53,858 bases of DNA from an uncultured Bacilli bacterium (GCA_910587325.1 CAJUKB010000009.1:1-53858); one strand, 5' to 3'; positions 33,583 to 42,751 are shown, counted from the first letter of the stretch. Made by a program: numbers and translations. The notes: a model not told the origin generated them from the letters alone.

Positions 33583-34639
33583 ATGGATAGCAATATAACA
33601 AAAAAAGATAATGAAATTAATAACGTATTTGATAATATTAAAGAATTAGTAATGAATAGTAGAAATAAAGTATATAGTGTTGTAAATATTGAAATGTTAA
33701 ATTTATATTGGAATATAGGAAAATCGATTATGGAAATACAAAAAGGGCAAGCAAAAGCAAGTTATGGGGATGCAGTTCTTGATAAATTATCTGAAAAATT
33801 AACAAGTGAATTTGGTAAAGGTTTTTTCAAAAGAAATCTAGAGAGAATGCGAAAATTTTATATTTATTTTCCAATTGCGACAACAGTGTCGTCGCAATTA
33901 AGTTGGTCACATTATCTGGAAATATTAAAAATAGAAAGAAGAGCCTAAAAGAAATTTTTATATTAAAGAAACTATTAATTCTAAATGGAGTGTTAGAGAA
34001 CTTCAAAGGCAAAGAGATTCATTGTTATATGAAAGATTAACTTTATCTGCTGACAAAGAAAAAGTATTGAAATTAGCAGAAAAAGGACAAATTTTAAAAA
34101 CAAGCAAAGATTTAGTAAAAGATCCATTTGTATTAGAATTTTTAGATATTAAAGAAAATACAAAATATTTAGAAAGTGATTTAGAAAAAAATATATTAGA
34201 GCATTTAAAAGAGTTTTTATTAGAACTTGGTAAGGGATTTAGTTATGTTGGGAATCAAGTAAGATTAACCCTAGAGGAAGAACACTTTTATCCGGATTTA
34301 GTTTTTTATAATAGACTTTTAAAATGCTTTGTCATAATTGATTTGAAGATTGGAAAAGTGACTCATCAAGATATTGGTCAAATGCAAATGTATGTTAATT
34401 ATTATGATAGAGAAATTAAACAAGATGATGAAAATTCAACTGTAGGAATATTATTATCAACAAATAAAAATGAAACTATTGTAAAATATACTCTACCAGA
34501 AGACAATAAAACAATATTTTCTTCAGTTTACAAATTGCATATGCCAAAAGAACAAGAGTTAATTATGGCTATTGAAGAAGAAAAGAAAAATTTTGAATTA
34601 AATGAATCACTAGACAAAAAACAAGGTTTAGTAAAATAA
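33583..34639 (+). pseudogene. YhcG/DUF1016 PD-(D/E)XK nuclease, frameshifted
   Basis: Two frames together make one ~350-aa family protein. The first (to 33948) is the DUF1016 N-terminal domain ending SWSHYLEILKIERRA, and the second carries WSVRELQRQRDSLLYERL and the nuclease core (DLVFYNRLLKCFVIIDLK, then GQMQMYVNYYDRE). The first stops at TAA 33946-33948. Removing one T there restores AKRNFYIKE as in the family. So it is either a one-base insertion or, less likely, a +1 programmed shift at GCC-TAA-A. YhcG-type proteins are DNA-processing nucleases found near restriction systems. None is adjacent. Confidence 0.8.
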
Positions 34640-34661
34640 AATCAAGAGAAGAGGTAATACT

Positions 34662-35420
34662 ATGCCAAAAAAACAAATCATGCCAGATTTATTTGTAGTT
34701 ATGAGTAACGAAGAATTACAAGAAGCCATAAAAGTGGCTAAGAATACTGGTGCCAAAGAAGCCATAGTATATGAAGGTATTCAATACAATTTAAGTATAA
34801 ATAAAGTAGATGCTAGAGAATTTATTTTGGACACAGAATTATGGTTTCCACTATTTACAGACTATATTGAATTGTCATGCCATCAAGATAAAATAGGAAT
34901 TTTATTAAGGCCAACAATTTGGAATCATTATACTTTAGATTTATTATATAAAGCATTAGAAGAAGAAAACATCAAATATAAAAAATATAAAAATGGATTT
35001 ATAGATAATGGCGAATTTGAAAGTTTGAAAGAAGAAGAACGACAAGCATCTGTCGAAAAGCCTATTAATTCTCCTTGGACGGCTAGAGATTTGGAAGTTG
35101 TAGAGGTTGCTTTAGATACCATAGAAGATATACAAGATGCTATTGTAATTTATAATGCTAATTTTCTAGTAGTTTGTACTTTTGCCTTCATTTCAGGTTT
35201 TCCAATACCAACAAAACTGCCGATTGTCACATTTTCTTATCCTAATATTTTACATTTAGAAACTGATAATGGATATTACAATGTATATATGGGAGAAGGC
35301 ATCATGTTAGATGACGTACACTCTTTATTAAAAAATAAAGGAATAAAGTTTTTCGTTAAATCGTATAGTGATGAAGATATAAACTTATTACTTTACCAAT
35401 CAAGAAATAGAAAACGTTAA
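34662..35420 (+). CDS. 252-aa protein of unknown function
   Basis: This soluble protein appears to have two similar alpha/beta halves (~1-100 and ~125-250). Each half has strand-rich stretches separated by helices, and the middle is a charged linker with GEFESLKEEERQAS. No catalytic motif is recognised. ATG 34662 follows an AGAGGTAATACT site. It lies 22 bases after the nuclease pseudogene and 24 bases before the NifS-like gene, so it may lead that operon. The function is unknown. Confidence 0.6.
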   Translation: MPKKQIMPDLFVVMSNEELQEAIKVAKNTGAKEAIVYEGIQYNLSINKVDAREFILDTELWFPLFTDYIELSCHQDKIGILLRPTIWNHYTLDLLYKALEEENIKYKKYKNGFIDNGEFESLKEEERQASVEKPINSPWTARDLEVVEVALDTIEDIQDAIVIYNANFLVVCTFAFISGFPIPTKLPIVTFSYPNILHLETDNGYYNVYMGEGIMLDDVHSLLKNKGIKFFVKSYSDEDINLLLYQSRNRKR

Positions 35421-35444
35421 GTTTTGGAAGGAGAAAATGTACTT

Positions 35445-36584
35445 ATGAACAAAACCATCTATTTAGATAATAATGCCACTACAAAATGTTCTAAAGAAGT
35501 ATTAGAAGCAATGTTTCCTTATCTAGAAAGTGAATTTGGAAATCCTAGCAGTATTTATTCTTTAGGAAGAGATGGAAAAGAAAAAATACAAGAAGCAAGA
35601 AAAAATGTTGCCCATCTATTAAATGCAACAGAGAAAGAAATATTGTTTACAAGTTGTGCAAGTGAAAGTAACGTAACTGCCATTATGAGTGCAGTAAAAA
35701 ATAATCCTACAAAAAAACATATTATTACAACAAAAGTAGAGCATGCTTCTATAGTAGAAACAATGCATTATTTAGAACAGAATGGCTATAACATTACTTA
35801 TTTATCTGTAAACGAACAAGGAAAATTAAACTTAGAAGAATTAGAAAATTCGATTACAGAAGATACACTTTTAATCACTGTAATGATGGCTAATAACGAA
35901 CTTGGAAATATTTATCCTATAAAAGAAATTGGTAGTATTGCTAAGAAGCATAATATATTGTTTCATGTCGACGCAGTACAAGCCATAGGAAAAATCCCAA
36001 TAGACGTAAAAGAATTAAATATAGATACATTATCCTTTTCAGGTCATAAAATATATGCACCAAAAGGAATAGGAGTTCTTTATATTAAAGAAAATATCCC
36101 ATTTATACCTCTCATATTTGGACATCAAGAAAATAATCGACGTGGTGGCACTGAAAACGTACCTTACATAATAGGCCTAGGAAAAGCAGTAGAACTTTTA
36201 TTAGAAGACCATTATAAAACTAGTGAAAAAATGGCTTTACTAAGAGATAAAATGGAACACGAAATCTTAGAAAATATAAGCGAGGTTAAGATTTACGGAG
36301 ATTTAGATAGCAGGATGTCTAATACATCTAATATTGCATTTAAGAATGTAGAGGGAGATGAATTATTACTTGTATTAGAATCTTTTGGAATTTATGTTTC
36401 AACAGGATCTGCTTGTAATGCCCATAATGCAGAGCCTTCTCATGTACTTACTGCTTGTCATGCAAATTTAGAAGAATATAGTCCTATACGTATAAGCCTA
36501 GGAAAAGATAACACCGAAGAAGAAATAGAGTATTTTGTTAAAACACTAATAAATGTTGTTGGAATGTTAAGGAGAAAAGAATGA
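35445..36584 (+). CDS. cysteine desulfurase, NifS/IscS type
   Basis: This 379-aa PLP enzyme starts with the family hallmark IYLDNNATT. PLP-binding residues include His100 (KVEHASI) and Lys202 in SFSGHKIYAPKG. The catalytic Cys324 lies in STGSACNAH. It moves sulfur from cysteine to an acceptor for Fe-S clusters or tRNA thiolation. An earlier TTG at 35424 is in frame, but ATG 35445 with GGAAGGAG eleven bases upstream gives the normal N-terminus. The next gene overlaps it by four bases. No scaffold protein gene lies nearby, so the acceptor is unknown. Confidence 0.92.
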   Translation: MNKTIYLDNNATTKCSKEVLEAMFPYLESEFGNPSSIYSLGRDGKEKIQEARKNVAHLLNATEKEILFTSCASESNVTAIMSAVKNNPTKKHIITTKVEHASIVETMHYLEQNGYNITYLSVNEQGKLNLEELENSITEDTLLITVMMANNELGNIYPIKEIGSIAKKHNILFHVDAVQAIGKIPIDVKELNIDTLSFSGHKIYAPKGIGVLYIKENIPFIPLIFGHQENNRRGGTENVPYIIGLGKAVELLLEDHYKTSEKMALLRDKMEHEILENISEVKIYGDLDSRMSNTSNIAFKNVEGDELLLVLESFGIYVSTGSACNAHNAEPSHVLTACHANLEEYSPIRISLGKDNTEEEIEYFVKTLINVVGMLRRKE

Positions 36585-37090
36585 TAAATTTTAGAAAAGC
36601 AAATGTAGAAGATGCATATACTTATGCACATATCCTAAACCAGTCATGGAAAGATACATATGGCGAATATATTAGTATAGAACACATTGATAATGAATTT
36701 AATATTGAAAAGTTAATCGTAAATTTTGAAACACATATTAGTGATACCACTTTTGAAGTGTATATGATAGAATATGATAACCAAGTAGTAGGAGTTTTGG
36801 AAGTAGGAATTCCAGAAGACATTTATAAAGAAAATATGGAGGGAATTGGAGAGTGGAGAACCTGTCATATCCAAAAAGACTTTCAACATTTGGAAATAGG
36901 AACAAAAGCCTATGAGTTTGCTTGCAAGCGTTTGAAAGAATTAGGTTATAAAACTTGTTGCCTATGGGTAAAAAGACAAAATGAAAAAGCGATTTACTTT
37001 CATGAAAAAAATGGATTTCATAAAACAGAGTATAGTTGCGAAGAAACTATTGATGGAGCACCGTCATTTGTTATGGAAAAGGTTTTATAA
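36581..37090 (+). CDS. GNAT N-acetyltransferase
   Basis: This 169-aa GNAT protein has the central strand VVGVLEVGIPE, the helix region DFQHLEIGTKAYEFACKRL (in place of the usual Q/RxxGxG/A loop), and LWVKRQNEKAIYFHEKNGF at the end. This is the standard layout, though the acetyl-CoA loop is degenerate. The substrate is unknown. It overlaps the desulfurase gene by four bases and precedes the methyltransferase by 14, so all are one operon. Confidence 0.85.
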   Translation: MINFRKANVEDAYTYAHILNQSWKDTYGEYISIEHIDNEFNIEKLIVNFETHISDTTFEVYMIEYDNQVVGVLEVGIPEDIYKENMEGIGEWRTCHIQKDFQHLEIGTKAYEFACKRLKELGYKTCCLWVKRQNEKAIYFHEKNGFHKTEYSCEETIDGAPSFVMEKVL

Positions 37091-37104
37091 GGGAGGATGA
37101 TAAA

Positions 37105-37827
37105 ATGAAACCATTACAAGAAATATGGAGCGATTTAGAAAAATATTTAAGAGTGGAAAATGCTTTAGAACAAGGTTTTTCAAATGGAAAGTACACGAAA
37201 GTATTAGCGAGTTATGCTAAGCATGTGAAAGCAATTGATGTATCAGAAGACTTTTTAAATATGGCAAGGGAAAACTTGAAGGATTATAATAACGTAGAAC
37301 TTATGCTCATGGATGCCGAAAATATGAAGTTTGAAGATAAAAGTTTTGATGTTTTATTAAATACTAGTTTTCATGAATTTGATTTAAGTGGAGAAGTTTA
37401 TAGTGTTGACTTGGATTTAAAAAGAAGAATTCTAGAAGAAATGATTCGTGTTAGTAATACCATTATTTTTGTAGAACCAACAGAAAATGCCGTAACTAGT
37501 GAATTATTTAAAGTATTTAATCCAAACGAAAATCATAGTGATAGAATAAGACAATCCAATGAACTTATTGAATCTTTTATGGAAGAAAATGGATACACTT
37601 TAGCAGAAAAAGGACTTACATTTAATGAAGATAGATTTGCAACTCGAGAAGAATTAGAATTAGAAATGCTTGATTGGTGGGCAGATATTAAAATTCCAAA
37701 AGATGAAACAGAAAAACAAGCAATGATAAAGCAAATTGATGAAATTTTAGAAAACGTAGATATGTTACAAGATTTACGCGTTTCAGAAGAAATATGCTAT
37801 AGAGTGTTTCAAAAAAGAGGTGAATAA
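37105..37827 (+). CDS. SAM-dependent methyltransferase
   Basis: This is a 240-aa class I methyltransferase of the Methyltransf_11 type. Motif I is unusual (ALEQGFSNGKYTKVLA in place of the DxGxGxG form), but the following acidic strand (KAIDVSEDFLNMAREN), the MDAENM segment and FDVLLNTSFHEF are typical. The substrate is unknown. The ATG follows a GGGAGGATG site. It is the third gene of the NifS operon, overlapped at its stop by the start region of the ferredoxin gene. Confidence 0.82.
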   Translation: MKPLQEIWSDLEKYLRVENALEQGFSNGKYTKVLASYAKHVKAIDVSEDFLNMARENLKDYNNVELMLMDAENMKFEDKSFDVLLNTSFHEFDLSGEVYSVDLDLKRRILEEMIRVSNTIIFVEPTENAVTSELFKVFNPNENHSDRIRQSNELIESFMEENGYTLAEKGLTFNEDRFATREELELEMLDWWADIKIPKDETEKQAMIKQIDEILENVDMLQDLRVSEEICYRVFQKRGE

Positions 37828-37828
37828 T

Positions 37829-38431
37829 TTGCCATCATTTAGAAATTATAAAATTTGTGATAATGCTCCCGAATGTAGTGGAATAGAAGTATGCCCAGTA
37901 AAAGCGATAACTTTTAATGTAGAAACACAATCTGTTGAAATAGATAATACAAAATGTATCTCCTGTGGATTATGTGAAAAGGCTTGTCCAATTGGTGCTT
38001 TTAGAGTAGCAAAAACAGAAGAAGAGGCCATAGAAATTCAAAAAGAAATTGAGATTGACCCTAGAACAACTAAAGATTTATTTGTAGACCGATATGGTGC
38101 GGCACCTTTATCAGAATTTTTTATGATAGGGGCAGATGAAATTGAGAGCAAAGTAAAAGATAAAGAACTTGTTTTAATTGAGGCATTCATTGAAGCCAAT
38201 ATTAATTGTTTACTAAAATCTATCCCTATAAAAGAACTAACCAAAGATTTGTCTGAATCTACTTTATTTTATAAAGCCTCTTTTGATAATGTAGTATCAA
38301 ATAGTTATGAACTAAAAGAATATCCGGCTTTATTAATTTTTAAAAATGGAGAGTTAGTTGGAAAAATTGAGGGGTACTTTGAAGAAAGCAAGAAGGACGA
38401 GTTAAAAAGTCAAATAAAAAATATGATTTAA
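37829..38431 (+). CDS. two-cluster ferredoxin fused to a thioredoxin-like domain
   Basis: This is a 200-aa protein. Residues 5-60 hold two cysteine sets, CDNAPECSGIEVCP and CISCGLCEKACP, for 4Fe-4S clusters. Residues ~105-200 resemble a thioredoxin fold (ending ALLIFKNGELVGKIEGYF) but lack a CxxC pair. I chose TTG 37829, eight bases after AGAGG. A GTG at 37820 is possible. It is the last gene of the NifS-GNAT-methyltransferase operon, followed by a terminator. The role is probably electron transfer, with the partner unknown. Confidence 0.82.
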   Translation: MPSFRNYKICDNAPECSGIEVCPVKAITFNVETQSVEIDNTKCISCGLCEKACPIGAFRVAKTEEEAIEIQKEIEIDPRTTKDLFVDRYGAAPLSEFFMIGADEIESKVKDKELVLIEAFIEANINCLLKSIPIKELTKDLSESTLFYKASFDNVVSNSYELKEYPALLIFKNGELVGKIEGYFEESKKDELKSQIKNMI

Positions 38432-38437
38432 ATGTTC

Positions 38438-38464
38438 AAAAAGGTGTATTAAACATCTTTTTTT
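38438..38464 (+). terminator. terminator of the NifS operon
   Basis: An AAAAAGGTGT/ACATCTTTTT stem with one G-U is followed by more T, directly after the ferredoxin stop. Confidence 0.8.
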
Positions 38465-38547
38465 AAGTTTATTAAAAAAGGAGAGAATAAAACAACAAAC
38501 CTTAAAAAAATATCCATTTTTTGGTAAAATACATATAGGTGGTTGAA

Positions 38548-39516
38548 ATGTTATTATCTTTAAAAAAATGGGAACCAGTTTTGTTTTTGGATAATCATAC
38601 TTTAGAAAAGCAATTAGAAGAATTAAAAAATAAAGAAAATAGTCAATCAGAAGAAATAAAAAAGCAAATAAAATTTTTTGAGTATGGCATAATGGGAAAG
38701 AAAAGAGTACTTTATGAACTTGTAAATAGCCATATTGGAATGTATATTTTGCATGATATCAACATTAAATTCGGTGATTTAGAAGCACAGATTGATTTTT
38801 TAATCATGACAGAAAAAAGTTTTTTTGTAATAGAATGTAAAAATCTTTATGGAAATATTACAATTGATAGCAAAGGAAATTTTTTAAGAGAAACAGAAAT
38901 AAATGGTAAAAAAACTAAAACAGGTATTTATAATCCTTTAACACAATGTGAGCGACATATAGGTTTATTAAAAAATATTACATATGAAAAATATGGCGCT
39001 TTTCAAAAATTGATTTTTGGAAATAAATTAGATCAATTATTTACACCTATTGTTGTTTTAGCAAATGATAAAACTATTTTAAATGACTATTATGCACCAA
39101 AGAATATAAAAGAAAAAGTTATTCGTGCTGATCAACTCGTAAATTATATAAAGGAAAAAGATAACTTAAAAAAAACTTTATATTCTAAGAAAGATATTCA
39201 AAATTATTGTGAAAATTTATTAAAATACCAAATTGAATCGAAATATATGGAAGTATCTATAAACAAAGATTGCAAAGAAAATAATAGTAAGAATGATTTT
39301 GAATTGAGAGAAGAATTAAAAAGTTATCGCTTAAAAAAATGTAAAGAAGAAAACAATAGACCTTATTTTATTTTTAATGACAAGACATTGAATGATTTAA
39401 TTGAGAAAAAGCCTTTGACAGATGAAGAATTAATAAAAATAGAAGGGTTTGGACAGTACAAAACCGAGAAATATGGAGAAGATATCCTAAACATTATTAA
39501 AAATTTTCGAAAATAA
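38548..39516 (+). CDS. NERD-domain protein with C-terminal HRDC-like domain
   Basis: This is a 322-aa protein. NERD covers ~55-165 (GMYILHDINIKFGDLEAQIDF, then FFVIECKNLYGNI with the Asp...Glu-x-Lys nuclease-like residues). The C-terminal ~75 residues (LRxKKCKEENNRPYFIF...LIKIEGFGQYKTEKYG) match an HRDC domain, a nucleic-acid-binding module of RecQ helicases. The pair suggests DNA processing. ATG 38548 follows AGGTGG. The GTG nine bases upstream is less likely. It is monocistronic. Confidence 0.85.
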   Translation: MLLSLKKWEPVLFLDNHTLEKQLEELKNKENSQSEEIKKQIKFFEYGIMGKKRVLYELVNSHIGMYILHDINIKFGDLEAQIDFLIMTEKSFFVIECKNLYGNITIDSKGNFLRETEINGKKTKTGIYNPLTQCERHIGLLKNITYEKYGAFQKLIFGNKLDQLFTPIVVLANDKTILNDYYAPKNIKEKVIRADQLVNYIKEKDNLKKTLYSKKDIQNYCENLLKYQIESKYMEVSINKDCKENNSKNDFELREELKSYRLKKCKEENNRPYFIFNDKTLNDLIEKKPLTDEELIKIEGFGQYKTEKYGEDILNIIKNFRK

Positions 39517-39579
39517 ATTGTAATATTTTTATTAATAGATGTACTTTTATTGTATACTATATTTAGGTGAATAAAACAT

Positions 39580-40782
39580 ATGAAACAGGAAATAGAAATA
39601 AAAGATATTGAACAATTTAGAAGTAAATATGAAGAAAATAAAAACAATAATAAAATAGAACAAAATATAAAAGAATATGGCTTACGTAAAACTTGTCTAA
39701 ACAAAGACCTAGCCTCTCAATACAAATATGATTTTAATATAGAAATACCAAAAGTAAAGATTTATGACCAAAAGGAAAGTTATCAATGTAGTATTTATGC
39801 TTTCTTACGTGTAATAAAAAGTATTATGCAAAAAGAAAATCCTACATTAGAAATAGATACTCTAGATTTGTCTGCCAACTACCTAGATTTCTATGACAAA
39901 CTAGAAAAAGTAAATACTTGTTATAACGACTTACTTTCTAAAGAAAATATTACTTTAGAAGATATCAATAACAAAGTAAACCAATATGTAGGCGTATATG
40001 GAACATTCCATTATTGTAGAGAACTGGTAAAAAAATATGGTTTAGTTCCCGCTAGTGCTATGAAGGAGGCAGAAGCAACTTATAATGCTTTTGAAGTATT
40101 AGAACTACTAAAAGCAAAAATAAAATCAGACGCTACTATGTTATTAAATAAGAAGGATTATAATAAAGAAGAACTAAAAAGTTATTTCATGAAAGAAGCC
40201 TATACATTTTTATCGAAAACCATGGGAAATCCGCCTTTGTGTTTTAAATGGGACAAAAAAGAAATGACTCCTTTAGAGTTCAAAGATAGGTACTTAAAAA
40301 GCAACTTAGAGGATTATATAACAGTTATTTCGTATGATAAAGAAGTGTTCTATAATAGTTATGCTTATATTCCAAATGTATATTTAAAAGATACAGAAGA
40401 AATTAAAACGTTAAGTATAGAGAAAATGAAAGAAATTGTAGTAAAACAATTGCAAGATGGAATTGGTGTTTGGTTTTCTTGTGAAGAATCAACAACACTG
40501 GATTATGACTTAAATTTACTGGATGATAACATCTATAAATATAAAGAATTATTAAATATCAAGGAAATTCCTAAAGAGGATAAACTTACATTAGATTTAA
40601 TAAACTATGACCATGCTATGTGTATTATTGGTGCTAAAGTAGAGAATGGAGAAGTTAAACAATTTAAAGTAGACAATAGTTTTGATGAACATGGAAAATA
40701 CAAAGGACATTTAATTATGACAAATTCTTTCTTTGAACAAGATATTATTACGATAGTTGTAAATAAAAAGTATTTGGATTGA
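39580..40782 (+). CDS. divergent C1B cysteine peptidase (aminopeptidase C-like)
   Basis: This 400-aa protein is a little shorter than PepC (~440). The catalytic residues remain: Cys in DQKESYQCSIYAFLR (PepC usually has CW), His in NYDHAMCIIGA, and Asn in VDNSFDEHGKYKGH. Also present are YGTFHYCRELVKKYGLVP and FSCEESTTLDYDL. PepC/bleomycin-hydrolase enzymes are cytosolic hexameric aminopeptidases. The changed residue after Cys and the shorter length suggest a divergent subgroup. It is monocistronic, with no signal peptide. Confidence 0.85.
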   Translation: MKQEIEIKDIEQFRSKYEENKNNNKIEQNIKEYGLRKTCLNKDLASQYKYDFNIEIPKVKIYDQKESYQCSIYAFLRVIKSIMQKENPTLEIDTLDLSANYLDFYDKLEKVNTCYNDLLSKENITLEDINNKVNQYVGVYGTFHYCRELVKKYGLVPASAMKEAEATYNAFEVLELLKAKIKSDATMLLNKKDYNKEELKSYFMKEAYTFLSKTMGNPPLCFKWDKKEMTPLEFKDRYLKSNLEDYITVISYDKEVFYNSYAYIPNVYLKDTEEIKTLSIEKMKEIVVKQLQDGIGVWFSCEESTTLDYDLNLLDDNIYKYKELLNIKEIPKEDKLTLDLINYDHAMCIIGAKVENGEVKQFKVDNSFDEHGKYKGHLIMTNSFFEQDIITIVVNKKYLD

Positions 40783-40857
40783 ATAGCATTTTTTAATTTC
40801 TAGACTTTACAAAAATAGTTTGTTAAAATAATGCCAATAAAAGAAAGGGTGATTTTG

Positions 40858-41526
40858 ATGTTCAATTCACTTTTTAATAATAACAATTTATACTGTCAAA
40901 AATACATGCGCTCATTTGTAGCAAGGTCCGCTGTAAGTAGTGTTTCTTTTGAAGAAAATAATGGAGAAGAAGATTATAAGAATGCTATTGCTATAACTTC
41001 TTATTTAGATACTTATGATTATCTCTTTGAAAATTTTAGGGGGGGGGGTTATGAGTTATCCGTTTATGATTTGCCCAAATTAATAACGTTAATTACTAAT
41101 GAAGAATATACAAATTTTAGGCGTATTCATATAGAAGTGAATGGATCTAATTGCCCTAGAACAGAGCCTTCTCAAATTCCAATAGAATTATTTGCTTTAT
41201 TCAAAGATTATAAGGCACTAAAAGAACAGATTGAAAATCCTTATTTATTAGAAAGCATTTTTCATATTCGCTTTTTAAAAATTCACCCTTTCGAAGATGG
41301 AAACGGACGTTGTGCTAGAATTGTTACTTGTTTCCGTTTATTACAAAATAATTTAGCGCCAATTTGTATACCACGTGATAAAAAATCGTTATATTGTGAG
41401 TACATTGAAAATAACGATTTTGATAATTTGGCTAAAATGTTTGAAGAATTATCGCAGACAGAATTGCATGTTATGGAAGATTTATATTCGAAATATAACA
41501 ATATAGATAATGATAAAAAAATATAA
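40858..41526 (+). CDS. Fic-family protein with a G10 tract
   Basis: This is a 222-aa protein. The core motif HPFEDGNGRCAR (canonical HPFxDGNGR) is complete, so it should transfer AMP or another phosphate-containing group to a target hydroxyl. ATG 40858 follows AAAGGGTGAT. An upstream start is less likely. The codons for Arg-Gly-Gly-Gly (41039-41048) consist of ten consecutive G. Such a run in DNA this AT-rich is a slippage hot spot that could switch the gene off. The target is unknown. MutY follows 15 bases later. Confidence 0.85.
   Translation: MFNSLFNNNNLYCQKYMRSFVARSAVSSVSFEENNGEEDYKNAIAITSYLDTYDYLFENFRGGGYELSVYDLPKLITLITNEEYTNFRRIHIEVNGSNCPRTEPSQIPIELFALFKDYKALKEQIENPYLLESIFHIRFLKIHPFEDGNGRCARIVTCFRLLQNNLAPICIPRDKKSLYCEYIENNDFDNLAKMFEELSQTELHVMEDLYSKYNNIDNDKKI
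41039..41048 (+). repeat. G10 homopolymer within the Fic gene
   Basis: Ten G in a row lie in frame in the first third of the gene. A one-base change in length would frameshift it well before the catalytic motif. Confidence 0.9.
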
Positions 41527-41541
41527 AAGAAGTGTTGTAGT

Positions 41542-42570
41542 ATGCAAAAAATAACAGAAGAACTCATTACTTGGTACCAAGATAACAAAAGAGACTTACC
41601 TTGGCGCCATACAAAAAATCCCTATTACATATGGATTAGTGAAATAATGCTTCAACAAACGAGAGTAGAAGCCGTAAAAGAATATTATACTCGTTTTATA
41701 AAGCAACTTCCTACATTAAAAGATTTAGCAGAAGTTAATGAAGATAAACTTCTAAAGCTATGGGAAGGGTTAGGGTATTATAGTCGTGTTCGTAATATGC
41801 AAAAAACGGCTAAAAAATTAATAGAAAGTGGTAAAGATAATTTACCAAATACCAAAGACGAATTACTAAGCCTTCCTGGAATTGGTGAGTATACGGCAGG
41901 GGCTATTCTTTCAATTGCTTTTGATATACCTACTATTGCTATTGATGGAAATGTGTATCGTGTAATTGGTAGAGTCTATGAAATAGAGGATTCTATTTCT
42001 AAATCGTCAACTTATAAAGTGTATTCTAAAATTTTAGAGAAATTATTGCCTAAAGAAAACGCAAGCGATTTTACGCAAAGTTTTATGGATGTAGGAAGCC
42101 TTATTTGTACACCAAAAAATCCGAAATGTGAGAGCTGTCCTTTAAATAAAAAATGTGGTTCTTATAAAAAGAATACCCAAGAAAACTATCCCGTTAAAGA
42201 GAAGAAAAAAGAACAAAAAATAGAAGAACATATTGTTTACCTTTATACTTATAAAGACAAGTATGCTATTCAAAAGCGAAAAGAAACAGGTTTACTTGCT
42301 TCTTTATATGAATTTCCTAATACGTTAGAAAGTTTTTCTTTAACGGATATTGAAAATGATTTAATGGATAAAAACATTTCGTATAAATCGGTTTTAGAAA
42401 TAGGAGAGGCAAAACACGTATTTTCTCATAAAATTTGGTATATGAGAGGATATTTGATTGAATTAGAAAAACCTTTGGAAGGCTTTATATGGGCAACGAA
42501 AAAAGAATTACAAAATAAGTATTCTATTCCAAGTGCTTTTTCTTATTTTTATGAATATATATTGAAATAA
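41542..42570 (+). CDS. mutY: A/G-specific adenine glycosylase
   Basis: This 342-aa enzyme has the catalytic Glu in WISEIMLQQT, the helix-hairpin-helix LPGIGEYTAGAI with Asp in AIDGNV, and the 4Fe-4S set C-x6-C-x2-C-x5-C in CTPKNPKCESCPLNKKC. A C-terminal NUDIX-like domain (~220-340) reads 8-oxoG. It removes adenine paired with 8-oxoguanine in base-excision repair. Length and residues are normal. It is probably co-transcribed with the Fic gene and is followed by a strong terminator. Confidence 0.95.
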   Translation: MQKITEELITWYQDNKRDLPWRHTKNPYYIWISEIMLQQTRVEAVKEYYTRFIKQLPTLKDLAEVNEDKLLKLWEGLGYYSRVRNMQKTAKKLIESGKDNLPNTKDELLSLPGIGEYTAGAILSIAFDIPTIAIDGNVYRVIGRVYEIEDSISKSSTYKVYSKILEKLLPKENASDFTQSFMDVGSLICTPKNPKCESCPLNKKCGSYKKNTQENYPVKEKKKEQKIEEHIVYLYTYKDKYAIQKRKETGLLASLYEFPNTLESFSLTDIENDLMDKNISYKSVLEIGEAKHVFSHKIWYMRGYLIELEKPLEGFIWATKKELQNKYSIPSAFSYFYEYILK

Positions 42571-42610
42571 AAAAGAAGATAAAACGTTTAAAAATCTTAT
42601 CTTCTTTTTT
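42571..42610 (+). terminator. terminator of mutY
   Basis: An AAAAGAAGATAA stem pairs with TTATCTTCTTTT, with extra T after it. Confidence 0.85.
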
Positions 42611-42644
42611 GATACCCATATGAATTAAAAATAATTTGCATTAT

Positions 42645-42751
42645 TAATTAGAGCATCTACCTTATGAACTTTTAGTCCTTTAGATGAGATATTACTTTTA
42701 AAATAATATTACATCTACATTAAGTATATTATAATTTTATATAAATTTCAA
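42645..42751. ncRNA. decayed third copy of the type I toxin-antitoxin-like locus (orphan antitoxin)
   Basis: The sequence GCATCTACCTTATGAAC...AGTCCTTTAGATG matches the 5' leader of the toxin locus at 43.7 kb, and CTACATTAAGTATA at the other end matches its antisense promoter. The toxin gene between them is missing. On the minus strand TTGAAA (42746-42751), 17 bases, TATACT (42723-42728) still form a good promoter. The RNA would begin near 42716 and could fold into a TAGATG/CATCTA hairpin (42681-42717). Confidence 0.5.
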
